A stretch of DNA of 64,000 bases, taken from the NCBI RefSeq assembly GCF_000278215.1, contig NZ_JH725065.1:158547-222546 (forward strand). The letters are read 5' to 3'. The DNA is from Bartonella rattimassiliensis 15908. Lineage in GTDB: Bacteria; Pseudomonadota; Alphaproteobacteria; Rhizobiales; Rhizobiaceae. The stretch's first letter is position 1, and every line of letters begins with the position of its first letter. A model generated the notes under the pieces. It was not told the DNA's origin and made no database searches. It worked only from the letters and a program-made list of their open reading frames with translations. Below are positions 55,792 through 64,000 of this stretch, in pieces. Position numbers and translations under genes: made by a program.

Positions 55792-56490
55792 ATGAGTATT
55801 CTGCAATCTGTCCACAATAGTTTTGTACCGATTCATAAAGAAGGTTATCCTTTTATTGTAGCGTTTTTTGTTATTTCGCTCATTCTTGGTTGGATCTGGA
55901 GTCCATTGTTTTGGTGTGGCCTTATTCTTACAGTGTGGTGTATATACTTTTTCCGTGATCCAGATCGCGTGGTTCCTTTGAATTCAAATTGGGTTATATC
56001 ACCTGCAGATGGGCGTATTTCATTTGTCGAATCGTGTGTTCCACCTGAGGAATTAGGTTTAGGAAAAGATGAAATGATCCGTATTTCCATTTTTATGGAT
56101 ATTTTTTCATGCCATATCAACCGTATTCCTATAAGTGGTACGGTAGAGTCTATCGTTTATCATCCAGGTCGGTTTACCAATGCTGAGTTTGATAAGGCTA
56201 GTCAGTTTAATGAGCGTAATGGGATGATTATTGATAGCAAACATGGTAAAATTGGCATCGTACAAATAGCGGGATTGGTTGCCCGTCGGATTGTTTGTTG
56301 GTCAAAAGAAAATGACGCCGTTATTACTGGTGAGAGATTTGGATTGATTCGTTTTGGCTCTCGCCTTGATATTTATATACCAACTGAAATGAAATTGCGT
56401 GTTGCAGTTGGACAGACAGCAATTGCTGGAGAGACAGTTTTGGGTTCTTTCGATGATAAGAGTGCCACAACGGACTTCAGATACGATTAG
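55792..56490 (+). CDS. psd: Phosphatidylserine decarboxylase proenzyme
   Basis: Makes phosphatidylethanolamine from phosphatidylserine. 232 residues, the short (type II-like) bacterial form. Two membrane stretches at about 20-53 precede ISPADGRI. The self-cleavage pair is Gly189-Ser190 in [11 protein letters not shown], which creates the pyruvoyl group. It lies eight bases before pssA, so the two lipid enzymes are co-transcribed. Confidence 0.95.
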   Translation: MSILQSVHNSFVPIHKEGYPFIVAFFVISLILGWIWSPLFWCGLILTVWCIYFFRDPDRVVPLNSNWVISPADGRISFVESCVPPEELGLGKDEMIRISIFMDIFSCHINRIPISGTVESIVYHPGRFTNAEFDKASQFNERNGMIIDSKHGKIGIVQIAGLVARRIVCWSKENDAVITGERFGLIRFGSRLDIYIPTEMKLRVAVGQTAIAGETVLGSFDDKSATTDFRYD

Positions 56491-56498
56491 GACGCACA

Positions 56499-57341
56499 AT
56501 GAAAAATTTTTCGCCATTTTCTTCATTCAATCCTGAAGGGCAGCATGATGATGTTGCAAATCGTCGGCGTTCATCTACATCAATGCGGTATGTCATTCCT
56601 AATATCATTACTATTTTAGCAATTTGCGCAGGGATGAGCAGCATTCGTTTGGCTTTTGAGTGTCGCTATGAAGCTGCTATTTTAATGGTGCTTTTGGCCG
56701 CAGTTTTAGATGGTGCTGATGGTCGTATTGCTCGTTTAATAGATGGGAGTTCATCTTTTGGAGCACAGATGGATTCTCTTGCTGATGTTGTAAATTTTGG
56801 TGTTACCCCTGCACTTATTGTTTATTCCTTTATTTTGAATCAAGCATACCACATTGGTTGGGTTGCAGCTCTTGTTTATTGTGTTGCTTGTTGTTTGCGG
56901 TTAGCGCGTTTTAATGTGATGTTGGATAATATCGATATACCTCAATGGCAGAAAAGTTATTTTATTGGTGTTCCTGCACCTGCAGGAGCATTATTACTTT
57001 TATTACCTACCTATTTAGGTGCTCTTGGTTTAGTCCCAAATTGGGGGTGGGCATTGTTTTTTAGTCTTTATACTGTCATTATTTCTTTTCTTTTGATTAG
57101 TCGTTTACCAGTATGGAATGCAAAGACAATTGATCAAAATTTGAGGCGTGATATCGTTATACCTTGTATGTTGGTCATTGTTATTTACGTCGGTTTTCTT
57201 GCGACCTATATATGGACAACTTTATTGATTACAGCGATTAGCTATATGATTTTTCTTCCCTGTAGTTTTATAGCTTATAATAAACGCGCTACTTTAGAAG
57301 AGAAAAAGGCTGATTCTAATAAAGCTATCCAAGAATCATAA
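56499..57341 (+). CDS. pssA: CDP-diacylglycerol-serine O-phosphatidyltransferase
   Basis: Makes phosphatidylserine, the substrate of the neighbouring decarboxylase. 280 residues with several membrane helices. The CDP-alcohol phosphotransferase signature appears as DGADGRIARLIDGSSSFGAQMDSLAD (about 71-96; DGxxAR-like, spread over G...D...D). The gene converges on the SDR gene with a 19-base gap. Confidence 0.94.
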   Translation: MKNFSPFSSFNPEGQHDDVANRRRSSTSMRYVIPNIITILAICAGMSSIRLAFECRYEAAILMVLLAAVLDGADGRIARLIDGSSSFGAQMDSLADVVNFGVTPALIVYSFILNQAYHIGWVAALVYCVACCLRLARFNVMLDNIDIPQWQKSYFIGVPAPAGALLLLLPTYLGALGLVPNWGWALFFSLYTVIISFLLISRLPVWNAKTIDQNLRRDIVIPCMLVIVIYVGFLATYIWTTLLITAISYMIFLPCSFIAYNKRATLEEKKADSNKAIQES

Positions 57342-57360
57342 AGTATATTTCAGATGATGA

Positions 57361-58113
57361 TCAATTAGGAATATGATAATCTACAAATCGATTTTTATGG
57401 ACATTAAAGAGTTTTCCGGTTTCTTTTAAATCAGGCGATAGCAAATGTACCATTTTTTTTGCAACTTCTTGCGGTGAGGGGAGTGTTTTTGGATCTTCAC
57501 CAGGCATAGCTTCAGCACGCATGGCAGTGCGTGTGGCTCCAGGGTTGACACAATTAATCTTAATTGGGGTTTGTTTGAGTTCTTCTGCCCAACAGCGGGC
57601 AATCATTTCTAAAGCTGCTTTAGAGGCTGCATAAGCTCCCCAGAAAGGGCGTGCAACATGCGCAACGCTTGAGGATAATAGAATAGCTCGTCCAGCATCA
57701 GATCTACGTAATAAAGGCTCAACGGCCTTCATTAAACGCCACTGGCTAAAAAGATTTATTTGAAAGACATCTTCAAATACTGTATTTTCTATATGCGCTA
57801 TTGGTGAGAGTGTTCCAAGGATTCCAGCATTTACAACAATGATATCGAGTTTTTTCCAGCGTTTGGCGATTGAGATCGCAAGAGGATCGATGTTTTCCAT
57901 ATGATGCAAGTCAAGTGGAACGAGGGTTGCATGAACACCTTTTTCTCGAATTTGATTGTCCAGTTCAGTAAGTCCACTGATTGTTCGTGCAAGAGCAATA
58001 ATATCAGCGCCGCGTGCAGCGAGCTCGAGAGCCAAATAATAGCCAATCCCTCTTGATGCACCAGTAACAAGTGCAGCACGTCCATGGAGACTAAAGTCAA
58101 GCTTTGTCATCAT
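57361..58113 (-). CDS. Short-chain dehydrogenase/reductase
   Basis: 250 residues, classical SDR. The cofactor-binding motif is TGASRGIGYYLAL (17-29), with NAG (about 95) and the catalytic Ser-Tyr-Lys set in SSSVAHVARPFWGAYAASKAA. Substrate unknown. Its ATG shares one base with the purF stop (TAATG), so it is translated with purF. It could resemble YciK-type oxidoreductases. This purF-SDR linkage is common in rhizobia as I recall. Confidence 0.88.
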   Translation of the reverse strand: MMTKLDFSLHGRAALVTGASRGIGYYLALELAARGADIIALARTISGLTELDNQIREKGVHATLVPLDLHHMENIDPLAISIAKRWKKLDIIVVNAGILGTLSPIAHIENTVFEDVFQINLFSQWRLMKAVEPLLRRSDAGRAILLSSSVAHVARPFWGAYAASKAALEMIARCWAEELKQTPIKINCVNPGATRTAMRAEAMPGEDPKTLPSPQEVAKKMVHLLSPDLKETGKLFNVHKNRFVDYHIPN

Positions 58114-59603
58114 TAATCTCTTGTTTTAAGAACAGATGCTTGATGAATTTTGGAAAGATTTTCCTGATCAACCAGATGGGTAGGGTAATACCCAGTAAAA
58201 TAATGATCAGTAAATTGTGGATCAGCGTTGTTTCGTTTTTCGCCTGCTACAGCAAGATATAACCCATCCGTTGAAAGAAATTCTAATGAATCCGCTCCAA
58301 TAAAATCACCCATAGATTTTAAATCTGGATATTGATTTGCTAAAAGACTTTCAATTTTAGGTGTATCAATACCGTAAAAGTCAGGATAGAAAATCATAGG
58401 GCTAGAAATACGCACATGAACTTCTTTTGCTCCTGCATCGCGGAGCATTCGCACAATTTTAAGGGAGGTTGTTCCACGTACAATAGAGTCATCAATCAGA
58501 ATAACACGCTTTCCTTCAATCACAGGACGGTTTGCAGAATGTTTTAACTTAACGCCAAAAGCACGAATTTGTTGTGTTGGTTCGATAAACGTACGGCCAA
58601 CATAGTGGTTACGGATAATACCAAGCTCGAAGGGAATTCCGATTTCTTGTGCATAGCCGATTGCGGCAGGTGTTCCTCCGTCAGGAACAGGAACCACAAC
58701 ATCGCCCTCACAAGGAGCTTCCTGTGCTAAACGGATCCCCATATTTTTGCGTGTTGTATAAACATTACGTCCTCCAACGATGGAGTCAGGACGAGCAAAA
58801 TAAACATATTCAAATAAGCAAAGTTTTTCTGGTTTTTCATTTTCTGATTTTATAATTTTTTTAGTAATTTTCCCATTTTTTTGTATTTCACATATGATGA
58901 TTTCTCCATTTTTAACATCACGGACATATTTTGCTCCAATAATGTCAAGTGCACAGGTTTCAGAACAAAAGATAGGTTTACCATCAAGTTCCCCCATCAC
59001 GAGGGGTCTAATTCCTGTTGGATCACGTGCAGCAATAAGTTTTGTACGTGTGAGCGCTAACATAGCATATCCACCTTCTACTTGCCGAATAGCATCAACA
59101 AAACGATCAGAAGAGGATTCATAACGTGAGCGGGCAATAAGATGGAGAAAAACTTCAGAATCTGATGTTGATTGACAAATAGCACCAGAAGCAATAAGTT
59201 CACGGCGCAATGTAAGGCCATTGGTAAGATTACCATTATGTGCGATAGCAATGCCTCCAGCTTTCAATTCAGCAAAAAGGGGTTGAACATTGCGTAATAC
59301 CACTTCCCCAGTTGTTGAGTAACGGGTATGTCCAATAGCGCGATTTCCTGGTAAGCGTGCAAGCGTTGCAGGGTTTGTATAGTGATCACCAACAAGACCT
59401 AAATGCTTTTCTTGATGAAACATTCTGTTATGGTAGGAAACAATACCAGCTGCCTCTTGCCCACGATGCTGAAGAGCATGGAGGCCAAGAGCCGTTAATG
59501 TTGCTGCATCTTCATGCCCAAGAATACCAAAAATCCCACATTCCTCATGAAGTGTATCATCATCTAATGAAAATTCTTGACAGGAAATATCGCTTTTTAT
59601 CAT
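58113..59603 (-). CDS. purF: Amidophosphoribosyltransferase
   Basis: First step of purine synthesis: PRPP plus glutamine to phosphoribosylamine. 496 residues. The Ntn-hydrolase glutaminase domain starts at C22 (EECGIFGILGH) after a 21-residue propeptide; HRGQEAAGIVS and GHTRYSTTG follow. The phosphoribosyltransferase domain has VILIDDSIVRGTTS. Located in a cvpA-purF-SDR order. Full length. Confidence 0.97.
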   Translation of the reverse strand: MIKSDISCQEFSLDDDTLHEECGIFGILGHEDAATLTALGLHALQHRGQEAAGIVSYHNRMFHQEKHLGLVGDHYTNPATLARLPGNRAIGHTRYSTTGEVVLRNVQPLFAELKAGGIAIAHNGNLTNGLTLRRELIASGAICQSTSDSEVFLHLIARSRYESSSDRFVDAIRQVEGGYAMLALTRTKLIAARDPTGIRPLVMGELDGKPIFCSETCALDIIGAKYVRDVKNGEIIICEIQKNGKITKKIIKSENEKPEKLCLFEYVYFARPDSIVGGRNVYTTRKNMGIRLAQEAPCEGDVVVPVPDGGTPAAIGYAQEIGIPFELGIIRNHYVGRTFIEPTQQIRAFGVKLKHSANRPVIEGKRVILIDDSIVRGTTSLKIVRMLRDAGAKEVHVRISSPMIFYPDFYGIDTPKIESLLANQYPDLKSMGDFIGADSLEFLSTDGLYLAVAGEKRNNADPQFTDHYFTGYYPTHLVDQENLSKIHQASVLKTRD

Positions 59604-59720
59604 CGTATTCTTTCAGTTGTGATATGAAGGAAACATTAATATTACATTTTACATCATTTAATTTTCTTTTCTCATGAAAAGGTATTCTCTATTTTTTAGA
59701 ATTATCTTTTTATGAGAGCG

Positions 59721-60263
59721 TTATTTATGTGTATGTTTATCCTTATCTTTAAACAAATTTTCTGCTTTTTCGAGAACAAATCCAATATCTTTTGGGAGTA
59801 ATTCCCAAACTTTTTGCCCCAGTGAATCTAAAATAGGTTTTGTTTTTGCATTTTTTAACCAGTTTGCTTGGTGTTCAGGCGTAATGAGTGCATTAATTAG
59901 CAATATACCGATAACCATGATAAGTAAACCACGAAGTGCTCCAAAAATAAAACCAATAGTACGATCAAGGATACCAATTCGACTATCAATAATAAAATCG
60001 GAAATTTTCATTGTAATAATTGAAGTAATAATAAGGACAATAATAAAAATTGTGATCAATGTTGTGATCAATGCAATCATTTTATTAGAGAGATATTGTT
60101 CAAAGAAAGGTAAGACAGGTTTGAATAAAAACAGTGTCGTAACAGCTGCAACCGCCCAAGAAATCAACGACAATACTTCACGTGAAAATCCTCGAAGCAT
60201 AGCAAGAAAAGCGGACAACAGGATGATTACTACGACAATTCCATCAAGGATTGTTATGATCAT
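59721..60263 (-). CDS. cvpA: CvpA family membrane protein
   Basis: 180 residues with about four membrane helices (at about 4-22, 27-50, 64-87 and 103-128). Family landmarks are GFSREVLSLISWAVAAV and GILDRTIGFIFGALRGLL. In E. coli CvpA is linked to colicin V production and sits upstream of purF, as here; the exact function is unsettled. Confidence 0.9.
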   Translation of the reverse strand: MIITILDGIVVVIILLSAFLAMLRGFSREVLSLISWAVAAVTTLFLFKPVLPFFEQYLSNKMIALITTLITIFIIVLIITSIITMKISDFIIDSRIGILDRTIGFIFGALRGLLIMVIGILLINALITPEHQANWLKNAKTKPILDSLGQKVWELLPKDIGFVLEKAENLFKDKDKHTHK

Positions 60264-60383
60264 TTGTTTGTTCCTTCTACATAAAGTTGTTTTCTTTTAA
60301 GTCAGTAGGCAAGTATATTTTTGTTATGCCATTTTTTGTTCTTATAGCAAAGGTATTTTGTATTTTATATGTTTTTTTCTATA

Positions 60384-61781
60384 TTATCCTTCCTGTGATG
60401 TATGCCATTTTTTACTTGCGGTAAGAGTAGCAACGAGTTCGGGAAGAGCGGAGAAAGTTTTTTGCTGAAAATTGGGCGACCTCATCATTTGAGTTGTGGT
60501 CGAGGGGTGAAATGCTCCCTGAAAACCAAGTTTTTTTGCTTCATTGATGCGTTGTGCTGAATGCGCAACAGCGCGGGTAGCTCCTGAAAGACTGACTTCA
60601 CCAAAATATACATAATCCTTTGGCAAAGGAATATTAGCAAGAGAGGATATCAAAGCAGCGGCAACAGCTAAATCAGCAGCGGGTTCTGATATACGATACC
60701 CACCTGCTACGTTTAGATAGACATCATGCTGTCCAAAACGAATACCACAATGGGCTTCTAAAACGGCAAGAATCATAGAAAGACGATTTCCATCCCATCC
60801 GACAACTGCACGTCGTGGTGTTCCAAGGGAAGAGGGAGCAACAAGCGCTTGAATTTCTACTAATATTGGACGTGTTCCTTCCATACCCGCGAAAACAGCG
60901 GCGCCTGGTGCTTTTTCATTTCTTTCACCCAAAAAAAGTTCAGATGGATTAATCACTTCCTGTAAACCTTTATCGGACATTTCAAAGACACCAATTTCAT
61001 CTGTTGGCCCGAAGCGATTTTTTACAGTTCTAAGAATGCGATAATGATGCCCTCCTTCACCCTCAAAATAGAGGACGCCATCAACCATATGTTCAACAAC
61101 CCGGGGACCAGCAATTTGCCCATCTTTTGTAACATGACCAACAAGAACAACAGCAGCTCCTGTTTTCTTGGCAAAGCGTATCATAGCTTGAGCACCAATA
61201 CGGACTTGTGTGACAGTGCCTGGTGCTGAATCTGCTGTATCTGACCATAAGGTTTGAATTGAATCGATAACCACCATATCAAGCTTTTTATGCTCGCTTA
61301 AGGTTGCAAGAATATCCTCAACATTGGTTTCAGCAGCAAGTTTCACTTCTGTATTATGAGCTCCAAGCCTTTGCGCACGCAAACAAATTTGTGCAATAGC
61401 TTCTTCACCTGAGACATAGATAATATTATGTCCTTTGCGCGATAAGGCCGCAGCTGTTTGTGTTAGTAAGGTTGATTTTCCAATACCTGGGTCACCACCA
61501 ACGAGGAGTGCTGATCCACGGACAAAGCCTCCACCGGTAACACGATCAAGTTCAGCAATACCAGAATGAATACGCGGAGCATCTTGGATATCTCCAGAAA
61601 GAGATGTAAGGGCGACGATGCGTCCTTTACGCGTATTCTGCTTAGGAGCACTTCCTATGCCACCATTTATATTTTCTTCAACAAGAGAATTCCACTCTCT
61701 ACAGGCACTACATTTCCCTGCCCAACGGGAGTAGATAGTTCCACAATTTTGACAGATAAATTGAATACGATCACGTGCCAT
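60384..61781 (-). CDS. radA: DNA repair protein RadA
   Basis: RecA-like ATPase that promotes branch migration during recombination. 465 residues. The N-terminal C4 zinc finger (C10, C13, C24, C27), Walker A GGDPGIGKSTL (about 94-104), the RadA-specific KNRFGPTDEIG and the C-terminal Lon-like domain (LNVAGGYRISEPAADLAVAAAL) are present. The gene begins six bases after dnaB ends. In many rhizobia alr lies between the two; it is absent here. Confidence 0.95.
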   Translation of the reverse strand: MARDRIQFICQNCGTIYSRWAGKCSACREWNSLVEENINGGIGSAPKQNTRKGRIVALTSLSGDIQDAPRIHSGIAELDRVTGGGFVRGSALLVGGDPGIGKSTLLTQTAAALSRKGHNIIYVSGEEAIAQICLRAQRLGAHNTEVKLAAETNVEDILATLSEHKKLDMVVIDSIQTLWSDTADSAPGTVTQVRIGAQAMIRFAKKTGAAVVLVGHVTKDGQIAGPRVVEHMVDGVLYFEGEGGHHYRILRTVKNRFGPTDEIGVFEMSDKGLQEVINPSELFLGERNEKAPGAAVFAGMEGTRPILVEIQALVAPSSLGTPRRAVVGWDGNRLSMILAVLEAHCGIRFGQHDVYLNVAGGYRISEPAADLAVAAALISSLANIPLPKDYVYFGEVSLSGATRAVAHSAQRINEAKKLGFQGAFHPSTTTQMMRSPNFQQKTFSALPELVATLTASKKWHTSQEG

Positions 61782-61787
61782 AGTGGT

Positions 61788-63275
61788 TTAACCAATTTGC
61801 TCTGGAAGATAATTGCTATCAGCCAGATCGCTAAAGCGTGTAAAATCAGATTGAAAAGCAAGTTGCACAGTTCCTGTTGGACCATGACGTTGTTTTGCAA
61901 CAATAACATCGGCTTTTCCAAAAGCTTTGTTCATTATTTCTTGCCATTTTGTATGTTCAGGGCTTCCCAGCTTAGGCTCTTCATTTTTGAGATAATATTC
62001 TTCGCGATAAACAAACAGAACAATATCGGCATCTTGCTCGATAGAGCCAGATTCACGCAGATCAGAGAGTTGTGGACGTTTATCTGTTCTGTTTTCGACT
62101 TGACGTGAAAGTTGTGACAAAGCAATAATAGGAATATTCAATTCTTTAGCTAAGGCTTTGAGTCCCGTCGTAATTTCTGTAATCTCTTGAACACGATTTT
62201 CAGATGAACGCTTTGAGCCACTTGTCATGAGTTGGATATAATCGATAATTAAAATATCCAAACCATGTTGTCGCTTAAGACGTCGGGCACGGGCCGCCAG
62301 TTGCGTAATTGATATTCCCCCAGTTTGATCAATATAAAGCGGTGCCTTTTGTAGCTGGTTCACCGCACGAATAATTCTTGAAAACTGTTCATCTGAAATA
62401 TTACCACGTCGAATATCAGAAGAAGACACTTCTGTTTGTTCAGAAATAATACGTGTTGCAAGTTGTTCCGAGGACATTTCAAGTGAGAAGAATCCTACAA
62501 TGCCGCCTTCATTTTCTTGAATATTGACATTACGGTTGTAAGCATTAGCAATATTAAAGGCAATATTAGTTGCAAGTGATGTTTTTCCCATACCAGGGCG
62601 TCCTGCAAGGATAATTAAGTCAGATGCTTGTAATCCTCCCATTTTTTCATCAAGTGTTTTAATATGGGTAGCTATCCCTGATAATTGTGAAGAGCGCTTT
62701 TTCGCAGCACTTGCCATATCAAGTGCTTTTTTGACAGCTTCATTAAAGTTTTCAAATCCGCCTCCGTATTTCCCTTTTTCTGCTAGCTCAAATAACTGAT
62801 TTTCAACAGTTTCAATTTGTTGGGTGGGTGTAAGCTCTACGGGAGCATCAAAGGCTGTGTTGACAACTTGAGTTCCAATTTTGATCAAAGAACGACGGAT
62901 AAAAAGGTCATAAATAACGCGTCCATAATCTTCAGCATTAAGAATGGTGACTGCCTCTTTGGCTAAGCGAACAACATATTGGTATACGGTAATATCTCCA
63001 ATTTTTTCTTCCATTTGGAGATAAGGCTTTATTGTAACTGGATCTACAAGTTTTCCTTTTTTAATAAGATGAGATAAAACGTCATAAATTTTTTGATGCA
63101 ATAGTTCAAAAAAATGTTCTGGTTTTAGAAAATCTGAAACGCGATCGAGAGAATCATTGTTAATAAAGATGGCACCAAGCAATGCTTGTTCAGCTTCAAT
63201 ATTATGTGGAAGCTGTCGAAAAGAAGGGGAAACTTCTTTTTTTGAAGAGCTGACATTAACAACGCCTTCTTCCAT
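61788..63275 (-). CDS. dnaB: Replicative DNA helicase DnaB
   Basis: Hexameric helicase of the replication fork. 495 residues. An N-terminal helical domain (PHNIEAEQALLGAIFINND) is joined to a RecA-like ATPase domain with GRPGMGKTSLA, LDILIIDYIQLM and the C-terminal QDADIVLFVYREEYY. No intein or insertion is visible. Transcribed with radA downstream; rplI lies upstream on the same strand. Confidence 0.97.
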   Translation of the reverse strand: MEEGVVNVSSSKKEVSPSFRQLPHNIEAEQALLGAIFINNDSLDRVSDFLKPEHFFELLHQKIYDVLSHLIKKGKLVDPVTIKPYLQMEEKIGDITVYQYVVRLAKEAVTILNAEDYGRVIYDLFIRRSLIKIGTQVVNTAFDAPVELTPTQQIETVENQLFELAEKGKYGGGFENFNEAVKKALDMASAAKKRSSQLSGIATHIKTLDEKMGGLQASDLIILAGRPGMGKTSLATNIAFNIANAYNRNVNIQENEGGIVGFFSLEMSSEQLATRIISEQTEVSSSDIRRGNISDEQFSRIIRAVNQLQKAPLYIDQTGGISITQLAARARRLKRQHGLDILIIDYIQLMTSGSKRSSENRVQEITEITTGLKALAKELNIPIIALSQLSRQVENRTDKRPQLSDLRESGSIEQDADIVLFVYREEYYLKNEEPKLGSPEHTKWQEIMNKAFGKADVIVAKQRHGPTGTVQLAFQSDFTRFSDLADSNYLPEQIG

Positions 63276-63856
63276 AATATTTTTCCATCAAAATCCAAAT
63301 CTATCTATTTAAAACGATAAATTAAAAGCCATATATGAAAAGAATAGAGTTAAAGCTTTTATTTTAAGTTAAAATCATAAAATTCTAAAAAACTCTCTTT
63401 TAATTGCCCAATTTACCATTAGTGAATTAATAATATCTATTTCTTAAATTTTATTTTTATAATTATGATTTTTAAAGTGATAGTTTTGTAACTCTAAATT
63501 TAAGTGTTTTGTAGTTACGCAACTTCAATATTGATGTAAGTAGAATTGTTTTTTATAATTGAAATTATTTCAAATAATGTAAGAACATAATCAATTTGCT
63601 GCTCATGCAAATTTTATCTTTAAAGGGTAGAACTTTAAATTATTTTTGTTTCTTGAGGTAAAATAACAAGTATTCTCTCTGCTTAAATATTATCATTTGG
63701 GGCATGCAATGCTTTTATATAATATATTTGTAATTCCTTCATAAATATTAGATTCTTTACGTATGTAGTCATAAAATACCCAGTTTTAAGAAGCGAGTAT
63801 TTTATGACCAATATTCAAATAGAGTAAAAATATAAAACAGAGAACAAAAATAGCAA
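63276..63856. other. AT-rich spacer between rplI and dnaB
   Basis: 581 very AT-rich bases. It contains the 12-bp inverted repeat at 63768-63808 and the dnaB promoter region. No gene was recognised. Confidence 0.55.
63768..63808. repeat. Perfect 12-bp inverted repeat downstream of rplI
   Basis: GTCATAAAATAC (63768-63779) and GTATTTTATGAC (63797-63808) with a 17-base spacer. It lies 49 bases after the rplI stop on that gene's strand. Without a T-run it is not a standard intrinsic terminator. Confidence 0.5.
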
Positions 63857-64000
63857 TCAAGATTTTTGATTAGTACTGTTTATATCGTTGTCATTAGTTT
63901 CCTCTACCAATAATTTTTCCTGACTTTCCTCTAACATTTCTTCTTGAATATTATATATTTCTTCAGCAGAAGTAAGAGTTTCACCTTCTGCTTGACGTTG
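63857..64000 (-). CDS. rplI: 50S ribosomal protein L9, C-terminal end only
   Basis: The last 47 codons and the stop (complement 63857-63859) of a gene running off the right edge. It reads QRQAEGETLTSAEEIYNIQE, then EMLEESQEKLLVEETNDND and INSTNQKS. RQAEGE followed by an acidic tail fits the end of alphaproteobacterial L9, and rplI is the expected gene upstream of dnaB. The long acidic tail is an extension beyond the E. coli protein. Identified partly from context. Confidence 0.75.
   Translation of the reverse strand, partial: QRQAEGETLTSAEEIYNIQEEMLEESQEKLLVEETNDNDINSTNQKS

Overview
The window looks like the chromosome of a Bartonella species (Alphaproteobacteria, Hyphomicrobiales). The sequence is AT-rich. 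The gene orders are alphaproteobacterial: rpoZ-rsh-pyrE-acpS-lepB-rnc-era-recO, rplI-dnaB-radA-cvpA-purF and thiC-thiO-thiS-thiG-thiE-thiD. There is a complete heme-uptake locus (hmuV, hutC, hutB, hemS, hutA and divergent tonB) arranged as described for Bartonella. Many intergenic spacers are long and AT-rich, as expected of a genome under reductive decay. The exact species cannot be fixed from the sequence alone.

Layout. 1-3.6 kb: 3' part of an LsrB/VtlR-type LysR regulator, a decayed spacer, aspartate aminotransferase and a cold-shock protein. 3.8-14.7 kb: carB, a DNA alkyltransferase, a PleC-like PAS sensor kinase, pepN and a family-4 uracil-DNA glycosylase. 15.1-20.2 kb: six-gene thiamine operon on the minus strand. 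20.2-24.0 kb: gene-poor, phage-derived stretch with one intact tail-collar/fibre gene and an integrase remnant. 24.0-31.4 kb: heme uptake. 32.2-36.6 kb: lytic transglycosylase, dapA, smpB and a family-5 uracil-DNA glycosylase. 37.1-44.8 kb: a plus-strand block covering stringent response, pyrimidine synthesis, protein export, RNA processing and repair. 44.9-50 kb: panC-panB, an HD hydrolase, a YgfZ-like protein and pyrC. 50.6-57.3 kb: a small exported protein, cysS, a DUF421 membrane protein, an Atm1-type ABC exporter, psd and pssA. 57.4-64.0 kb: a minus-strand replication/purine block (SDR, purF, cvpA, radA, dnaB) ending in the 3' end of rplI.

How it fits together. Most of the window is core metabolism and information processing. 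The part tied to a blood-borne lifestyle is the heme locus: HutA receptor with TonB, HutB binding protein, HutC/HmuV ABC importer and HemS in the cytoplasm. Pyrimidine synthesis is represented by carB, pyrE and pyrC, and phospholipid synthesis by psd-pssA. Thiamine synthesis covers both the thiazole and the pyrimidine halves.

Most notable unexplained structure. At least five intergenic spacers (about 1.0, 22.8, 31.6, 46.9 and 50.25 kb) carry diverged copies of the same roughly 180-290 bp sequence. By translating them in shifting frames I read the N-terminal arm-binding domain of a phage/island tyrosine integrase. All five are broken, and each keeps only the 5' end of the gene. No complete new system was recognised; this dispersed element, the decayed phage stretch and several strong palindromes are the best leads.
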